A stretch of 64,000 nucleotides of DNA from Centrapalus pauciflorus (taxonomy: Eukaryota; Streptophyta; Magnoliopsida; Asterales; Asteraceae). Below, in pieces: positions 15,690 to 26,436 of the stretch. The stretch spans positions 904,706 to 968,705 of the forward strand of contig JAANYP010000257.1 of assembly GCA_020465985.1 (NCBI GenBank), read 5' to 3'. How positions within the stretch are numbered: position 1 is the stretch's first letter; each line of letters starts with the position of its first letter. The translations under genes were made by a program, and so were the position numbers. The notes beneath the pieces are model-generated. The model was not told the origin of the DNA. It was given only the letters and a program-made list of their open reading frames with translations, and made no database searches.

Positions 15690-16199
15690 TGTGTGTATGT
15701 ACGTGTGTTATCTTATTTCGAACATTTAGTTATTAAACTTAACTATTAACTATTGAGATCAATGTATCGAATAAATATTATATCAATAAGATTATAGTAT
15801 CTAAATAAGATTAAATCTTTGTATGTTCAAAATAAGATTGTATCATCCAAATAAATATAAATCTGCCATTAATATATGGATTAATTAAATAGGTATTAAA
15901 CTTAACTCTTGAGATGTATGTACACGTGACATCAATTGGGATGATCACAAAGCACCATCTCTTGTGATATGTGGAAGCAAATTATATATACATACATTTA
16001 TGTAATCTTGTACTCCAATGATAACTTCCCACTTGGCCAATCATGGTTGGTTGGGTTTTCCTTTTCTTTTTTTTTCTTAATTTTAAACTTTTCCTAATTC
16101 TTTTTTTTTATAATGTGGTTTTTATTTTTAATTTTAAAATTTTCATTTTCTTTTTATTCTTTTTTTAATTTTGTTTTTTTTTTAATTTTAAAATTTTCA
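15688..16199. other. AT-rich intergenic DNA
   Basis: No gene recognised. T-rich sequence leads into the repeat block that follows. Confidence 0.55.
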
Positions 16200-17460
16200 T
16201 ATATTTTTTTAATTTTAAACTTTTCATAATACACCATTATCTTTGTGTTATCTTTTATTTAACGTCTTTATTTTAATAAATTTTTATTTAGTCTTCTTTT
16301 AACATTTATTATTACAATATTTTATTACACTTTTAAATTTATGATTTTAATTATACATATGTTTGAAATTATCTTTTGAATCTATTATGTTATGTTAATT
16401 TAATTGTATGAAAAAGACTTTATTAATTCAAATGCACGATACAAAATTCTAATGCATTTGTTATATAATTAAAATGGAACTATTTAGTATTAATTTTTTT
16501 TTTTTGTGAATATGATCATGTATAACATTGAATGTTCAAAAAATTCAAACAAAGAGTGAAATTGGAAAGCCGATATTTCAAAAAACAATACAAATGATAT
16601 TGTCTTATGATTGATTTTCTAGATTTTGCAATAATAAAATTACAAACAATGTCTTATTAAATCGGATCGGAACCATAATTAACTAAATAAATATTTATAA
16701 CCATAATATGAAATTTTAACATTGAATCGTCAGTTTAAGTTGTTGGTTTTCCAACCAAATCAAAAAAATTTATTACGGTTAGGATCAACCAACCACGTTT
16801 TTTCTTTTTCTTTTTTTTTTTTTGTTAATTTTAAATTTAAATTTTTCATAACACACCATTATCTTAGTGTTATCTTTTATTTAGCCATTTTATTTTAATA
16901 AATTTTTGTTTAGTATTTTTTTAACATTTATTATTACAAATTTTCTTACACACTTAAAATTATGATTTTAATTGTACTTGTGTTTGAAGTTGTCTTTTGA
17001 AACTACTATGTATGTTTAATTGTATGAAAAAAAAAACTTTATTATTCAAATGAACGATACAAATTCTAATGCAATTGTTTTATAATTAAAATGTAACTAT
17101 TTAATATTTACATTTTTTATTAAATATGATCATGTATAACATTGAACATTACTATTATAACGTTGACAAACTCTAATCGATGTATTAGAGACATTACTGT
17201 TATAAACTTTTTTAATTTGATCGTAAACCAACAATTAAAAGTGACGAAAAATTCTAAATAATGTCAAATTTTCATATTATGATTATGAATATTTAATTAG
17301 TTAATTCTGGTTCCGATCCGATTTAGTAAGACATTGTTTGAAATTTTAGTATTGCAAAATCTAGAAAGTCAATCATAAGAACTAACTAACTGTATCATTT
17401 GTCTTGCTTTTTGAAATATAAGCTTTCCAATTTCACTTTTTGTTTGAATTGTTTGAAAAG
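16200..17460. repeat. Duplicated and inverted repeat block
   Basis: A segment at about 16220-16540 (TTATCTTTGTGTTATC, TTTATTTAA, ATGATCATGTATAACATTGAA) recurs directly at 16850-17150. A second pair is inverted: ATCGGATCGGAACCATAATT at 16660 versus AATTCTGGTTCCGATCCGAT at 17304, with TCTAGATTTTGCAATA / TATTGCAAAATCTAGA nearby. So two direct copies each adjoin one arm of an inverted pair. No coding sequence. Confidence 0.75.
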
Positions 17461-17496
17461 TATTTTTCTTTATTTATTTTTGTAATTAATATTTTA

Positions 17497-17531
17497 ACCC
17501 CGCAGCAACGCGCGGGTGTCAATAACTCGTT
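17497..17531 (+). mobile_element. Helitron-like 3' end of a second family
   Basis: CCCCGCAGCAACGCGCGGG forms a GC hairpin followed by TGTCAATAACTC. Such GC hairpins just before the 3' end are typical of plant Helitrons. The terminal CTRR is eroded and the 5' end is not identified; it may belong to the repeat block to the left. Confidence 0.45.
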
Positions 17532-17919
17532 GGGTTCAAATTGGTGTATCTATCATGTTTACGTACAAACTTTATCTTTTAATAAGTTAACGTATGTTTG
17601 TATAGTTTAAAACTTTATAAAAATTTTAATAGTTTTTATTTATTGTGGACTCAAATCTAATTATTGAGATTAATCACATTTGATCTGTAACGAAAACAAT
17701 ATATAGTTATAATTAATTTTATTAATTTAATCAAATTGATAATTAAACTTTCTAAAATATTACTTTGATCATTAATTGTATATAACTTTTGTTTGTCATG
17801 TTGTAAAATCCAATAACATTAAAAAATGTTCTAAAAATATTGAATTAATTATAGTAATTAAAAGCTCTAAAACTAATCATTAATACATAAAGTTTCGAAT
17901 TAGTTTGTTATATAATTAA
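17532..17919. other. AT-rich intergenic DNA, nothing recognised
   Basis: No ORF, RNA gene or element boundary seen. Confidence 0.55.
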
Positions 17920-18502
17920 CTAGTTTACGACCCACGTATTACGTGGATAATTCTAAAAACAAAAATTTATATGTAACATAATGTTTATATATTTTATTAC
18001 ATGAAATAAAATGTTATTAAATATGTCTTTTATATAAATAATTTTTTTAAATATGATTTTAAAATGTTATGAAATATGTCTTTAATTCTTATATTAGATT
18101 TAAATTTAGAAAGATATGATTTTCATATTATTTGTTATTCCTAGAATATAATTGGTCACGTGCAAATTACTGATGATGACATATGACATCACGAGAAATA
18201 TGTAAAATTATTTATTTGCTTTTAAGACATGTAACGTTTTATTTAAAATTTAAAAATAAAAAAATTGTTTTATAAATCAATTATGTAATTATAGACAAAA
18301 TATTTTAGGTAAATTAGATGTTATATTAGGAAGTATTTAAAATCATTTAATTATATTAGTAATATTTTAGTTTCTTTATAAATCAATTATATAAGTTAAT
18401 TGAAAAAGTTATCTTAGGCAAAATGGGCGGGAAAACAAAAATTATAAGAGTTGGGGGAATGACACGTGACACAAATTATTTTGCTTTATTAATATATATA
18501 GA
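17920..18502 (-). mobile_element. Helitron-like element, complete, 583 bp
   Basis: On the minus strand it begins TCTATATATATTAATAAAGC and carries a GTGTCACGTGTCAT word. It ends with hairpin CCACGTAATACGTGG, then GTCGTAAACTAG. It sits between A and T, the Helitron insertion rule. No Rep/helicase, so non-autonomous. Its 5' end lies 17 bp from the left end of the MULE-like element next to it. Confidence 0.75.
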
Positions 18503-18519
18503 TACCATTTTATTATTTA

Positions 18520-19761
18520 GGGTAAATTATAAATTTCGCCACTGTGTTTTATTAGAAATTATGGATTGAATCCTTTGAATTTAAAAATTACACTGACAGT
18601 CCTTGTGGTTGAAGTTTTGTTACAGATATGATCTTTTGGTCATTTAAAATGATCATTTTACCCTTACTTGTTTAATAATTATTATTAATGTTGTTGTTAT
18701 TGATATTTATATTATTAGTAAATAATAGACTAATCTAAAAAATTAAAAATACCAGCAAAATTAATTTAATATAAAAAACATAAATTTGAATAATAAAATA
18801 TTAATAAAGATAAATGCATAATAATTATTATCAATTAAAAACTAAAAAATAATCTTTTGAGTTTATATTTTTACTTTAAAACAAAGTAAACCTTTTACAA
18901 ATCAAAGAAATAAATGTATATATTGTCAAAAAGTATTAAAAACTTTTTTGATGTTTTTAAAATTTTTACATAAACAAATTTTTAACACTTTCAATAAACG
19001 TTTAAACATGTTTTTTATAGTTTAACCATTTTGAAAAGAAAATGTTTAAAAACTTAAAACATTTAGAAAAACTTTAATTGTTTTGAAATTTTTAAAAAGT
19101 TATTTTTTTGAATGTTTTTAGAAAAGTTATACAAAACTATCAAAAAACTTCAAACTTTTTATTGTTCATCAAAATGTTTAAATCTTTTCATTTTATTATT
19201 CATGAAAACGTTTAATTTTTAAAACAAAAAAATCAAAAAGGAAACCTAAAGTCAAAAGACTATTTTGTTTTTAGTTTTTAATCATCAAAATAATGAAATA
19301 ACAATTTATATGTTTTTATAGATGTTTTAATTTTTATTAAAAATTATTTAATGTAAAATGGATAAAAATGAATACTATAGTAATAATAATAATTTATTTT
19401 TATAATTTACAAAAGGTTTACATTTTATTTTAAAAAGTCTAAACTCTAAATGTTATTTTTTAGTTTTTAATTGATAATAATAATTATTCGTATGTCTTTA
19501 AAAAGATTTTATTATTTATTTCATGTGCTCTACACCAAATTAAATTTACTGGTTTTTAAAATTTTTTTATTAATTTATACTAATAGAAATAAAATAAAAA
19601 CAAAATTAATAATAATTATTAAACTAGTATGGGTAAAATGATCATTTTAAATGGTCAAAAGACCAACTTCAACCACAAGGATTGTCAATGTAATTTTTTA
19701 AGTCAAATGACCCAATCCATGATTTCTAATAAACTACATGGACAAAATTTGTAATTTACCC
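18520..19761. mobile_element. MULE-like foldback element with 9-bp TSD (family H)
   Basis: It is flanked by the same 9 bases, TATTATTTA (18511-18519 and 19762-19770). Long imperfect inverted arms of about 150 bp begin GGGTAAATTA and end TAATTTACCC; for example ACAGTCCTTGTGGTTGAAG inside the left arm faces CTTCAACCACAAGGATTGT in the right. Long terminal inverted repeats with 9-bp duplications are the Mutator signature. The interior is AT-rich without ORFs. Confidence 0.8.
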
Positions 19762-19770
19762 TATTATTTA

Positions 19771-20757
19771 TTTATAAAAGTTTAATATACTTATTACAGA
19801 TTTGTGTTTATAAAGTAAGGATCAATATTATTACTTATTTATATATTTATTATTTACAATTATATTACATATTTATTACTATTATGAATTGTTTACATTT
19901 ATCATTATTTTACTTTTTTGTAATACTAGTAACAACAACAACAACATAAAGCAATAGATTTATTATTGAATTAAATAAAATACTCAATATTTAAAATAAA
20001 TAATCCAAAAATGAATAAATATTTAAGATGCTTAATTATCATAAATTGTTTTAAAATTCTTTAAATGACATATTAAAAATTTTAACCGATATAAGTAGTA
20101 ATTAGTCGATATAATTATCAAAGTACTGTGTTAAAAATTAATTATTTAATTCAAACAATATTTACATTTCTAACACGATCCTAGCAAAAATAAGTTACTA
20201 TTTTGTAATATTTTTTTTATATAGTTGAAGAATGAAATACTCAAATATTTAGTTAATTTAAACGTTATAAAATTGAATAAAAACAATAATTCTTTTTGTA
20301 AATTTTAGTGATATACTAAATTATAGTATTTAAATAAAAATAAAATATTATATCTGATAGTATTAAGATCAAGTTATTTAAGTAAACGTTGAAAATTAGC
20401 TAACCGAATATTGAAATCGTAGTATAGATAATAATCAACAACACATTCATTTAATCTTACATTTAAATCTATACATTTTGTCATCAATGAGAGTTCGAAC
20501 TCCTCAACCTTTTGGTCACCCTTAATGTATTTAACATTTTAAACAATTGATATTAAAAGTTTAATTAATTTCAATGGTCGATATGATGACATGTCAACTT
20601 TTTTCTTTTTCCTACCCGAATAATGTATATATAGAATTAAAGATATATAGAAACCTCTACAAATAAATTGTTTTATTTATTTATTAAATCTAGCTATCTG
20701 CCTCATAATCGCGATCAATATCACACCTTTAGCATATACTTGGCGACTTTTCTTTTT
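19771..20757. other. AT-rich intergenic DNA, nothing recognised
   Basis: No gene, RNA or clear element boundary. Confidence 0.55.
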
Positions 20758-20972
20758 GGGAAAATTATGTTAAAAAACCCTAAAATTATAAATTATTTTC
20801 GATTAAATTTCCCTTTTAATTTTTTTGTAACAAGTTTTTAAACCAATTAAAACTTATAAAATCAGTCCAAGATAACTTACAACATGATAAGCAGGTTACT
20901 GTGATTAATCTATTTTATAAAAAACATCAAAGTATAAACTTTTTCGGTTAAGTCCCCCATTTATTTTTTAAT

Positions 20973-20998
20973 TATTATTATTATCATTATTATTATAA

Positions 20999-21043
<45 letters not shown>

Positions 21044-21063
21044 TATTATTATTATTATCCTTA
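20973..21063. repeat. (ATT)n microsatellite
   Basis: A run of ATT/TAT triplets inside the left arm of the foldback. Confidence 0.9.
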
Positions 21064-21403
21064 TTCAACATTTTTTAATTACATTAAAATTACTTATTTA
21101 GGAATTTTAAATTTTCGTAAGATTTAAAATTACTTTTTAAATTTACTTTGGAATGGATAAAAGTACGATACATTCTGCTTTTAAATTTTCGAGTGTATAA
21201 AACTACAACTAATTTCATTTTCAAACGAAAATTGCTACAACTACGTGTTTACGATCCAAAAAATGTCGACCACTTGACTAAAATAGCTACATGTATTCCG
21301 AAAAATTTTTCCCGAACGGAAAAATTGAGCAACTCTTCCACGTTTAAGTTTTGATCGTAAATAAATAGCGTAATTATTTTCGTTTTGAAAAACATAATGG
21401 ATT

Positions 21404-21707
21404 TGTTGGATACAATTATAAGTAGAGTTGAAAACAATATTTTGTAATAGTTCAGGGGAATTTATTGTAAATACACAATAGTTATAGTGTGTATATAAAT
21501 AGAAGTAGTATTTCTATTTTGTAAGGGATCGGACAAGAATAGAAAGTGGATACGGATCTAGAGAGAGAATAGAAGTTTGCTTTGCAAGAAAGCCATGAAC
21601 CAAATGTAATATTCTTCTCTTAATCATTCAATAGATTGTGTTAGATTGTTATAATTGTTCATATATTGTTTAATGTTGATATGAATTGCTAGAAATATGA
21701 ATTCACA
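21404..21707 (+). repeat. 5' LTR of copia copy 1
   Basis: It starts TGTTGGATAC and ends GAATTCACA. A TATATAAAT box at ~21492 is the likely promoter. It is 304 bp, equal to the 3' LTR. Confidence 0.93.
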
Positions 21708-21709
21708 AT

Positions 21710-21721
21710 TGGTATCAGAGC
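21710..21721 (+). promoter_or_regulatory. Primer binding site, initiator tRNA-Met
   Basis: TGGTATCAGAGC lies 2 bp after the LTR. This is the standard plant LTR-element PBS complementary to the 3' end of initiator tRNA-Met. Confidence 0.93.
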
Positions 21722-22160
21722 CTAATATGGCTGAATATGAGTGAATTTTGAATCTGAAATAAATTTTTTTAATATACTGTTATATTCATTTTTTTTGAAC
21801 ATCCGAAAATCAATTGAGGATTTTGATTTTGTGGATGAAATGATCTGAATTTTGGATCGAAGGTGTGAAATTTAAAGGCGAATCTGATGATATAAACATC
21901 AAATATTATCTCAAAACACACAGAATTTAATTGAGAAATTTCAGATTTTTTGAAAAAGTGTGTGTTCTTGAGGTTTTTGGTCGATTTTTGGTTTTTAATC
22001 AAGAATTAGCCAAAGTGATTTCACAAAAGTTGTTTCTGCTATTAAAACGAACCTTCGAAATCAATTTGAGGTCAATTCATGGATTTTTGTTGAAAAAGTT
22101 TGAATCTGATCTTGTTTTTGTTGAAAAATGATAAAACTCGGGCATAACTAAATTCATAGT

Positions 22161-22640
22161 GTCATTCGAGTTTTATAAAGAAGGCATTCGAGTTTTATGA
22201 AAGCTTTATTCGAGTTTTATTAAAGCTTTATTCGAGTTTTATGATAGCTTTATTCGAGTTTTATGAAGCTTTGACCGAGTTTTATCAATGCTTTGACCGA
22301 GTTTCATCCATTGTTATTCGAGTTTCATACTTCTTTGACCGAGTTTCATCCATTGTTATTCGAGTTTCATACTTCATTGACCGAGTTTCATGAAGCTTTG
22401 ATCGAGTTTAACTTCTTTGTAATTCGAATTGATTTCTATTTCATTCGAGAAAGTTCAAGGGTTATTCGAGTTGAATCCTTTCTCATTCGAGTTTCACACT
22501 CAATCATTCGAGTTTTATACTTCTTCATTCGAGTTTGGTGATTCTTTATTCGAGTTTGATACTTCATCATTCGAGTTTGATCATTACATATTCGAGTTGA
22601 GTCATTATTCATTCGAGTTTCATCATACTCTTGACTATTT
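22161..22640 (+). repeat. ~22-bp minisatellite in copia copy 1 leader (22 copies)
   Basis: The core (A/T)TTCGAGTTT recurs 22 times at about 21-22-bp spacing, with variable spacers such as TATAAAGAAGGC, TATGAAAGCTTT or CATACTTCTTTG. Because the period is not a multiple of three, open frames here in both strands are by-products. It lies between the PBS and the gag start. Confidence 0.95.
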
Positions 22641-22746
22641 GACCTTTGCTGCTTAAATTGACCATAACTTTTGACTGGAACATCGTTAGAAGGCCTACCA
22701 TACGTCAAATCGAACCTTGAAAAGAGATCTACATTTCTAGAACCGG

Positions 22747-22789
22747 CGAAAATTTACCGAACCGGCTACGCCGGTTCGGTAAATTTTCG
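22747..22789 (+). other. Perfect 20-bp-stem hairpin in the leader
   Basis: CGAAAATTTACCGAACCGGC and its exact reverse complement are separated by TAC. It lies about 195 nt upstream of the gag ATG in the element's transcript. Copy 2 keeps only the core GAACCGGC-GCA-GCCGGTTC. Confidence 0.9.
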
Positions 22790-22984
22790 AGGCCCAATTC
22801 CACTCCAGAAAAAAGTTACGGGCAATTTTATGCAGAAAATCTGAAATTTCAACGTCAAAAAGTCATTTCAGAGCTGATTTTTCACTAGTTATCATTAACT
22901 GAAATAGCTTTTCAAAGTGTTATCAGAATTCACTCAGTTTCTCCATAAAAGATCTTGGAAGATTCAATTTTTCTGCAATTCATA

Positions 22985-24196
22985 ATGGAATATGAAAAAT
23001 TTTCAAAGTCTGAGCTGATTGTCAAACTTACTGAATCTGAAAAGATTCGTAAGAACAATTACGACATTCTCATTCAGTTAAATACTGATAAACATTTGGC
23101 GTTACGTGACGTACAAATATTGAATGAAGAAATTCAAAGCTTAAAAGAAAAACAAAACTCTGAGAGTTGTGCTCATCAATTGAAAATATCTGAATTACTT
23201 AAAGAACTTGATGAGCTGAAACAAGAAAATTTTCAGAATGCAACTCAACTGAAATATCTTTTGCCTGAAAGATCTGATCTTTACAAGAAAGTTCAGGATC
23301 TTGAAGATACACTTTGTAAGACAAAACCAACTGATCAGAATTGTATTTTAAACAAAAATGAAGAAATTTTTGCTCTTCAACAAGAGTTGTCTTTAACTAA
23401 AGATTTGATTGAGAAGGAAAGACATGAGTTCTTACTTAAAGAACAAGATTTTAAATCAAAATCTGAATTGTTTGAAGATGAAAGACAAATGTTCTTAATC
23501 AAAGAACAATCTTTTAAATCTGATTACCAATCATTTGATCATGACAGAAATTCAAATTTAGTCATTATCAAAAGTTTGGAAGATCAGATACTTCATCTTA
23601 CAAAACAATTACATGTGTTTACTTCGTCAACTGAGTCAAAGGTTAAGACCCCTTCTTCAGTGTGTTTAAAATCCAATGTTGATCACTCTGGTTTGTCTTC
23701 TGAAAGTGAAGTGAATCTAACTAACTCTGCTAAGTTTGATTCTTCTTCAGATCTTAAACTTAAGTATCTGTTAAAGATACACAGCGGCAAAGATAAAATT
23801 GTTGAACAACTTCCGGTCAAGATTTACACCGGTGAATCTTCGAAGTCAAATTTTCTTAAAGTTTCTGAAAATACTGGTCATTCTAATCAGAAAACATTTT
23901 CACAGAAAAATACCAAGTATTATCAGAAACAGGCAAGAACCGGACAGTTTTTCAAAAAGAAGAGTTCGCAAAAGTCTGATCATTCAAATTCAAGTTTCTT
24001 TAGAAATTCAGATATTCAATTTTCTCATACTCAAAGAAATTTGTTTTCTGCGTTTGAAAGAGAAGCTAATAGTTATAACATGCAATGGGTACCTAAACCC
24101 AAGTACAAGTGGGTACCAAAACCTGTTTTGAAATGGGTACCCAAGAGCGCTAACAAGTCTGGATCCAAATCAGTTTGGATACCAAAGACATCTTAA
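22985..24196 (+). CDS. Gag-like coiled-coil protein of copia copy 1
   Basis: Intact 403-residue ORF. I chose ATG 22985 because copy 2 starts at the equivalent ATG; the 30 bases of open frame upstream begin with TTG, not ATG. Residues ~1-215 are rich in E, K, L and Q with heptad-like spacing, predicting long coiled coils. The rest is S/N/K-rich. The C-terminus has four tandem WVPK/WIPK units. I see no CCHC zinc knuckle and no N-terminal gag domain, so it corresponds only to the C-terminal part of a Sirevirus-type gag. It could join particles made by an autonomous relative. Canonical copia coding functions are absent downstream. Confidence 0.85.
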   Translation: MEYEKFSKSELIVKLTESEKIRKNNYDILIQLNTDKHLALRDVQILNEEIQSLKEKQNSESCAHQLKISELLKELDELKQENFQNATQLKYLLPERSDLYKKVQDLEDTLCKTKPTDQNCILNKNEEIFALQQELSLTKDLIEKERHEFLLKEQDFKSKSELFEDERQMFLIKEQSFKSDYQSFDHDRNSNLVIIKSLEDQILHLTKQLHVFTSSTESKVKTPSSVCLKSNVDHSGLSSESEVNLTNSAKFDSSSDLKLKYLLKIHSGKDKIVEQLPVKIYTGESSKSNFLKVSENTGHSNQKTFSQKNTKYYQKQARTGQFFKKKSSQKSDHSNSSFFRNSDIQFSHTQRNLFSAFEREANSYNMQWVPKPKYKWVPKPVLKWVPKSANKSGSKSVWIPKTS

Positions 24197-24211
24197 ATTT
24201 TGCAGGTTATA

Positions 24212-24474
24212 GGTTTCTTATCATTCCAGATAAGGACCCGTTCTTCATTTCAAGAGGCTCTTGATTAATTCAGATCAAGACCCGTGCTTCAACTCAAGAT
24301 GGTTTTTAGTTAATCTAGACTAAAACCCGTTCTTCAGTTCAATCATTTGGTTTCTAGTTCAATTCAGACTAGAACCCGGACTTCAATGAACCAGAGACAA
24401 TGGTTTTCAGTTACTTCAGACTGAAACCCGAGCTTCCGTGACATATGGCTTCTAATCACTTCAGATTAGAACCC
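24212..24474 (+). other. Array of six RNA hairpins after the gag stop (copy 1)
   Basis: Six units at 24212, 24256, 24301, 24349, 24402 and 24447 share the plan GG(T/C)-stem-loop-stem-(A)CCCG. Stems differ but stay paired: CTTATC/GATAAG, CTTGAT/ATCAAG, TTTAGT/ACTAAA, TCTAGT/ACTAGA, TTCAGT/ACTGAA, TCTAAT/ATTAGA. Loops keep an (A)TTCAG-like core. Spacers share CTTC words. The array begins 15 bp after the gag stop and recurs in copy 2. Confidence 0.85.
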
Positions 24475-26425
24475 GAGTCTGAAAGACAAATATTTCTGGA
24501 ATTCCTGCCCTGAATTCAACTCTTAAGCTGCATTGATTTAGAGGGAGTTTTATTTTTATAATTTTTTGCTCCTGATTTCATTTCTATGAGTTGACTAACT
24601 GTGTGTGCTTATTTCCAGGGGGAGTTTCAGACGCACTTTGACGATGACATTTTTCAAAAACGGTGTGTGATTTTTCACGAAAATATTTGATACACACATA
24701 AAAAGAGTTTTTGAGCTGAAAAGAAATTTTTTTTATGAATCTCTGAATCTATCATTGAGATTAATTGATTGATCTAATCTCTTTGATTTTCATAATCTCA
24801 TTTCTTCTGAGATTCTCTTTGTTACAATGCTTCCAATTTATACTAGATTCTCCTGTTATCTCCCATGTGCTAATTCTTTCAAGAAAATCTAATTCTTTTC
24901 ATATCATATATCAGATTTTCCATTTCATTCTGATATCTCCCAAAATTATCTGCATATCATCTCCAATGCCATATAAGTTGGATTTCATCATATCTCATGA
25001 CCTTTCAAAGCTGAAAATTTTTCTGCTGACTCCGATTATGCACCAATCTGAGTGATAGGCATAAATTTCGCTTCTATGGTCTATCCAGAACCGGAAGACC
25101 TACCCAAGGAGCAAACCATCTATAGTTTGTGTGGGTGAGGGTTCTTTAGGTTTATTAGTTGAGAAGTGTCAGTTATCACGGGATGCTGACAGGGTCGAGC
25201 GGAGGTAAAATGTAAATGAGAGGGATATTAAAAGGAGATGGTGGTGCATCAGATCATGCTTTTCTCATAAAGCTGACTGAATTTAATTCTGAAAAGTGAG
25301 CTGGAGGGAGCTAGGTTGAAAAATGCTGAGAGCTGAGAGTTGAGAAAGGATTTGAAGAAAAGATAATCCTATCCTACACTGTGTCTGCTGGGTAAACCAC
25401 ATAATCTATCAAGCCCTAGGCGACTTGATATTGAAAAAGACGTCATGGACCCAGTGACGCATGCACTTAACCCCACCAACTACTCAGTTATCTCTCAAAA
25501 GATTTCTGTTTCAATAATCACGGAGATATAACACATTTCTATCGATATATCATTTGGATATTATTGATATTGAAACAAGGAAGACAGTTGCTCCGGTCTC
25601 CAATTTCATTTGATGCACATTGTGTCTAGAGCTAATTATATACACTTTTAGGACACATCGAGTCTAACAGTCTGCGTGACTATAAACTGCTAGTCCAAAG
25701 TAACTAAGCCGGAACAAATAAGAGTGATTCTTTCATGATAAAGGATTTCACGATGACTATTTGGAAATCCTACCAGTGTTAACATCACGCCAGCGCTGAA
25801 AGTAGGTCACATAGATTATGTCTATTGTGCAAACAGGAATCCTATGTGGACCTGGACTCGTTATCTCACAAAATGAATATGTTTCATTTCCCCAAAGTTG
25901 AAAAGCTTTGTTTTTGTTCTAAAAAGTTATAGTATCAATTCGAGGGGGAGTGAACTTTTTGAGGGGGTGAGATAAATCTGCTTTGTATAGGGAGAGAGAT
26001 ATCAGTTTAAGGGGGAGAAAATCAATTTGTAATTTCTGAGTTGTAATTGTTGTCGTATTTCCTCAATTGTAAATTCATTGCACTTATGTCTCTGAAGACT
26101 TTGCATGATGTTCATAATTCTTATGATCATCATGAGGGGGAGAAAAGCTAGAGTTCAGAGACAACTGTTGAGTAGATTGAAGACGATTGCTACATCATCT
26201 CAAGACAATTGATCAAGAAAGAGATTTAATAGCCATTCATGATTCAAGGGGGAGTGTCCTATCAAGAAAAGAGAAGATCAGAAAAGAGGAGATGAGAAGA
26301 TCAAAGAGAGACAATAAAGAAGAAGTTTCTAAATCAGAAGATTCAGAGATCATAGAAAAGAAGAAGATTCAAGATAAGAATTAACCTGAACAGTGAACTT
26401 TAAATGAAAAATTGTTTTCATCTCT
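24475..26425 (+). other. Long noncoding 3' region of copia copy 1 with repeated G-tract motifs
   Basis: No ORF above about 100 residues. The motif (A)GGGGGAG occurs repeatedly (near 24625, 25942, 26013, 26136, 26247), besides the true polypurine tract. Around 25090-25140 an ACCCA...TGGGT / AAAC...GTTT hairpin can form. The region closely resembles the matching part of copy 2, although neither encodes protein there. Confidence 0.75.
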
Positions 26426-26435
26426 AAGGGGGAGA
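26426..26435 (+). promoter_or_regulatory. Polypurine tract of copia copy 1
   Basis: AAGGGGGAGA lies immediately before the 3' LTR; the plus-strand primer site for reverse transcription. Confidence 0.9.
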
Positions 26436-26436
26436 T

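Noticed and set aside
22161..22640. Possible CRISPR-like array
   Set aside because: Plant nuclear context, repeats and spacers too short and degenerate, no cas genes. It is a minisatellite inside a retroelement.
22293..22708. Overlapping plus and minus ORFs with repeated FEFHTS-like or TRM-like peptides (also 34191-34445)
   Set aside because: By-products of the ~22-bp minisatellite; the period is not a multiple of three, so peptide units shift frame.
23799..24131. Second ORF overlapping gag (repeated at 35523-35855)
   Set aside because: A frame shadow of the gag ORF, conserved only because the DNA is nearly identical between copies.
26187..26384. 65-residue charged ORF near the 3' LTR of copy 1
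   Set aside because: Purine-rich sequence around polypurine motifs; no intact equivalent in copy 2.
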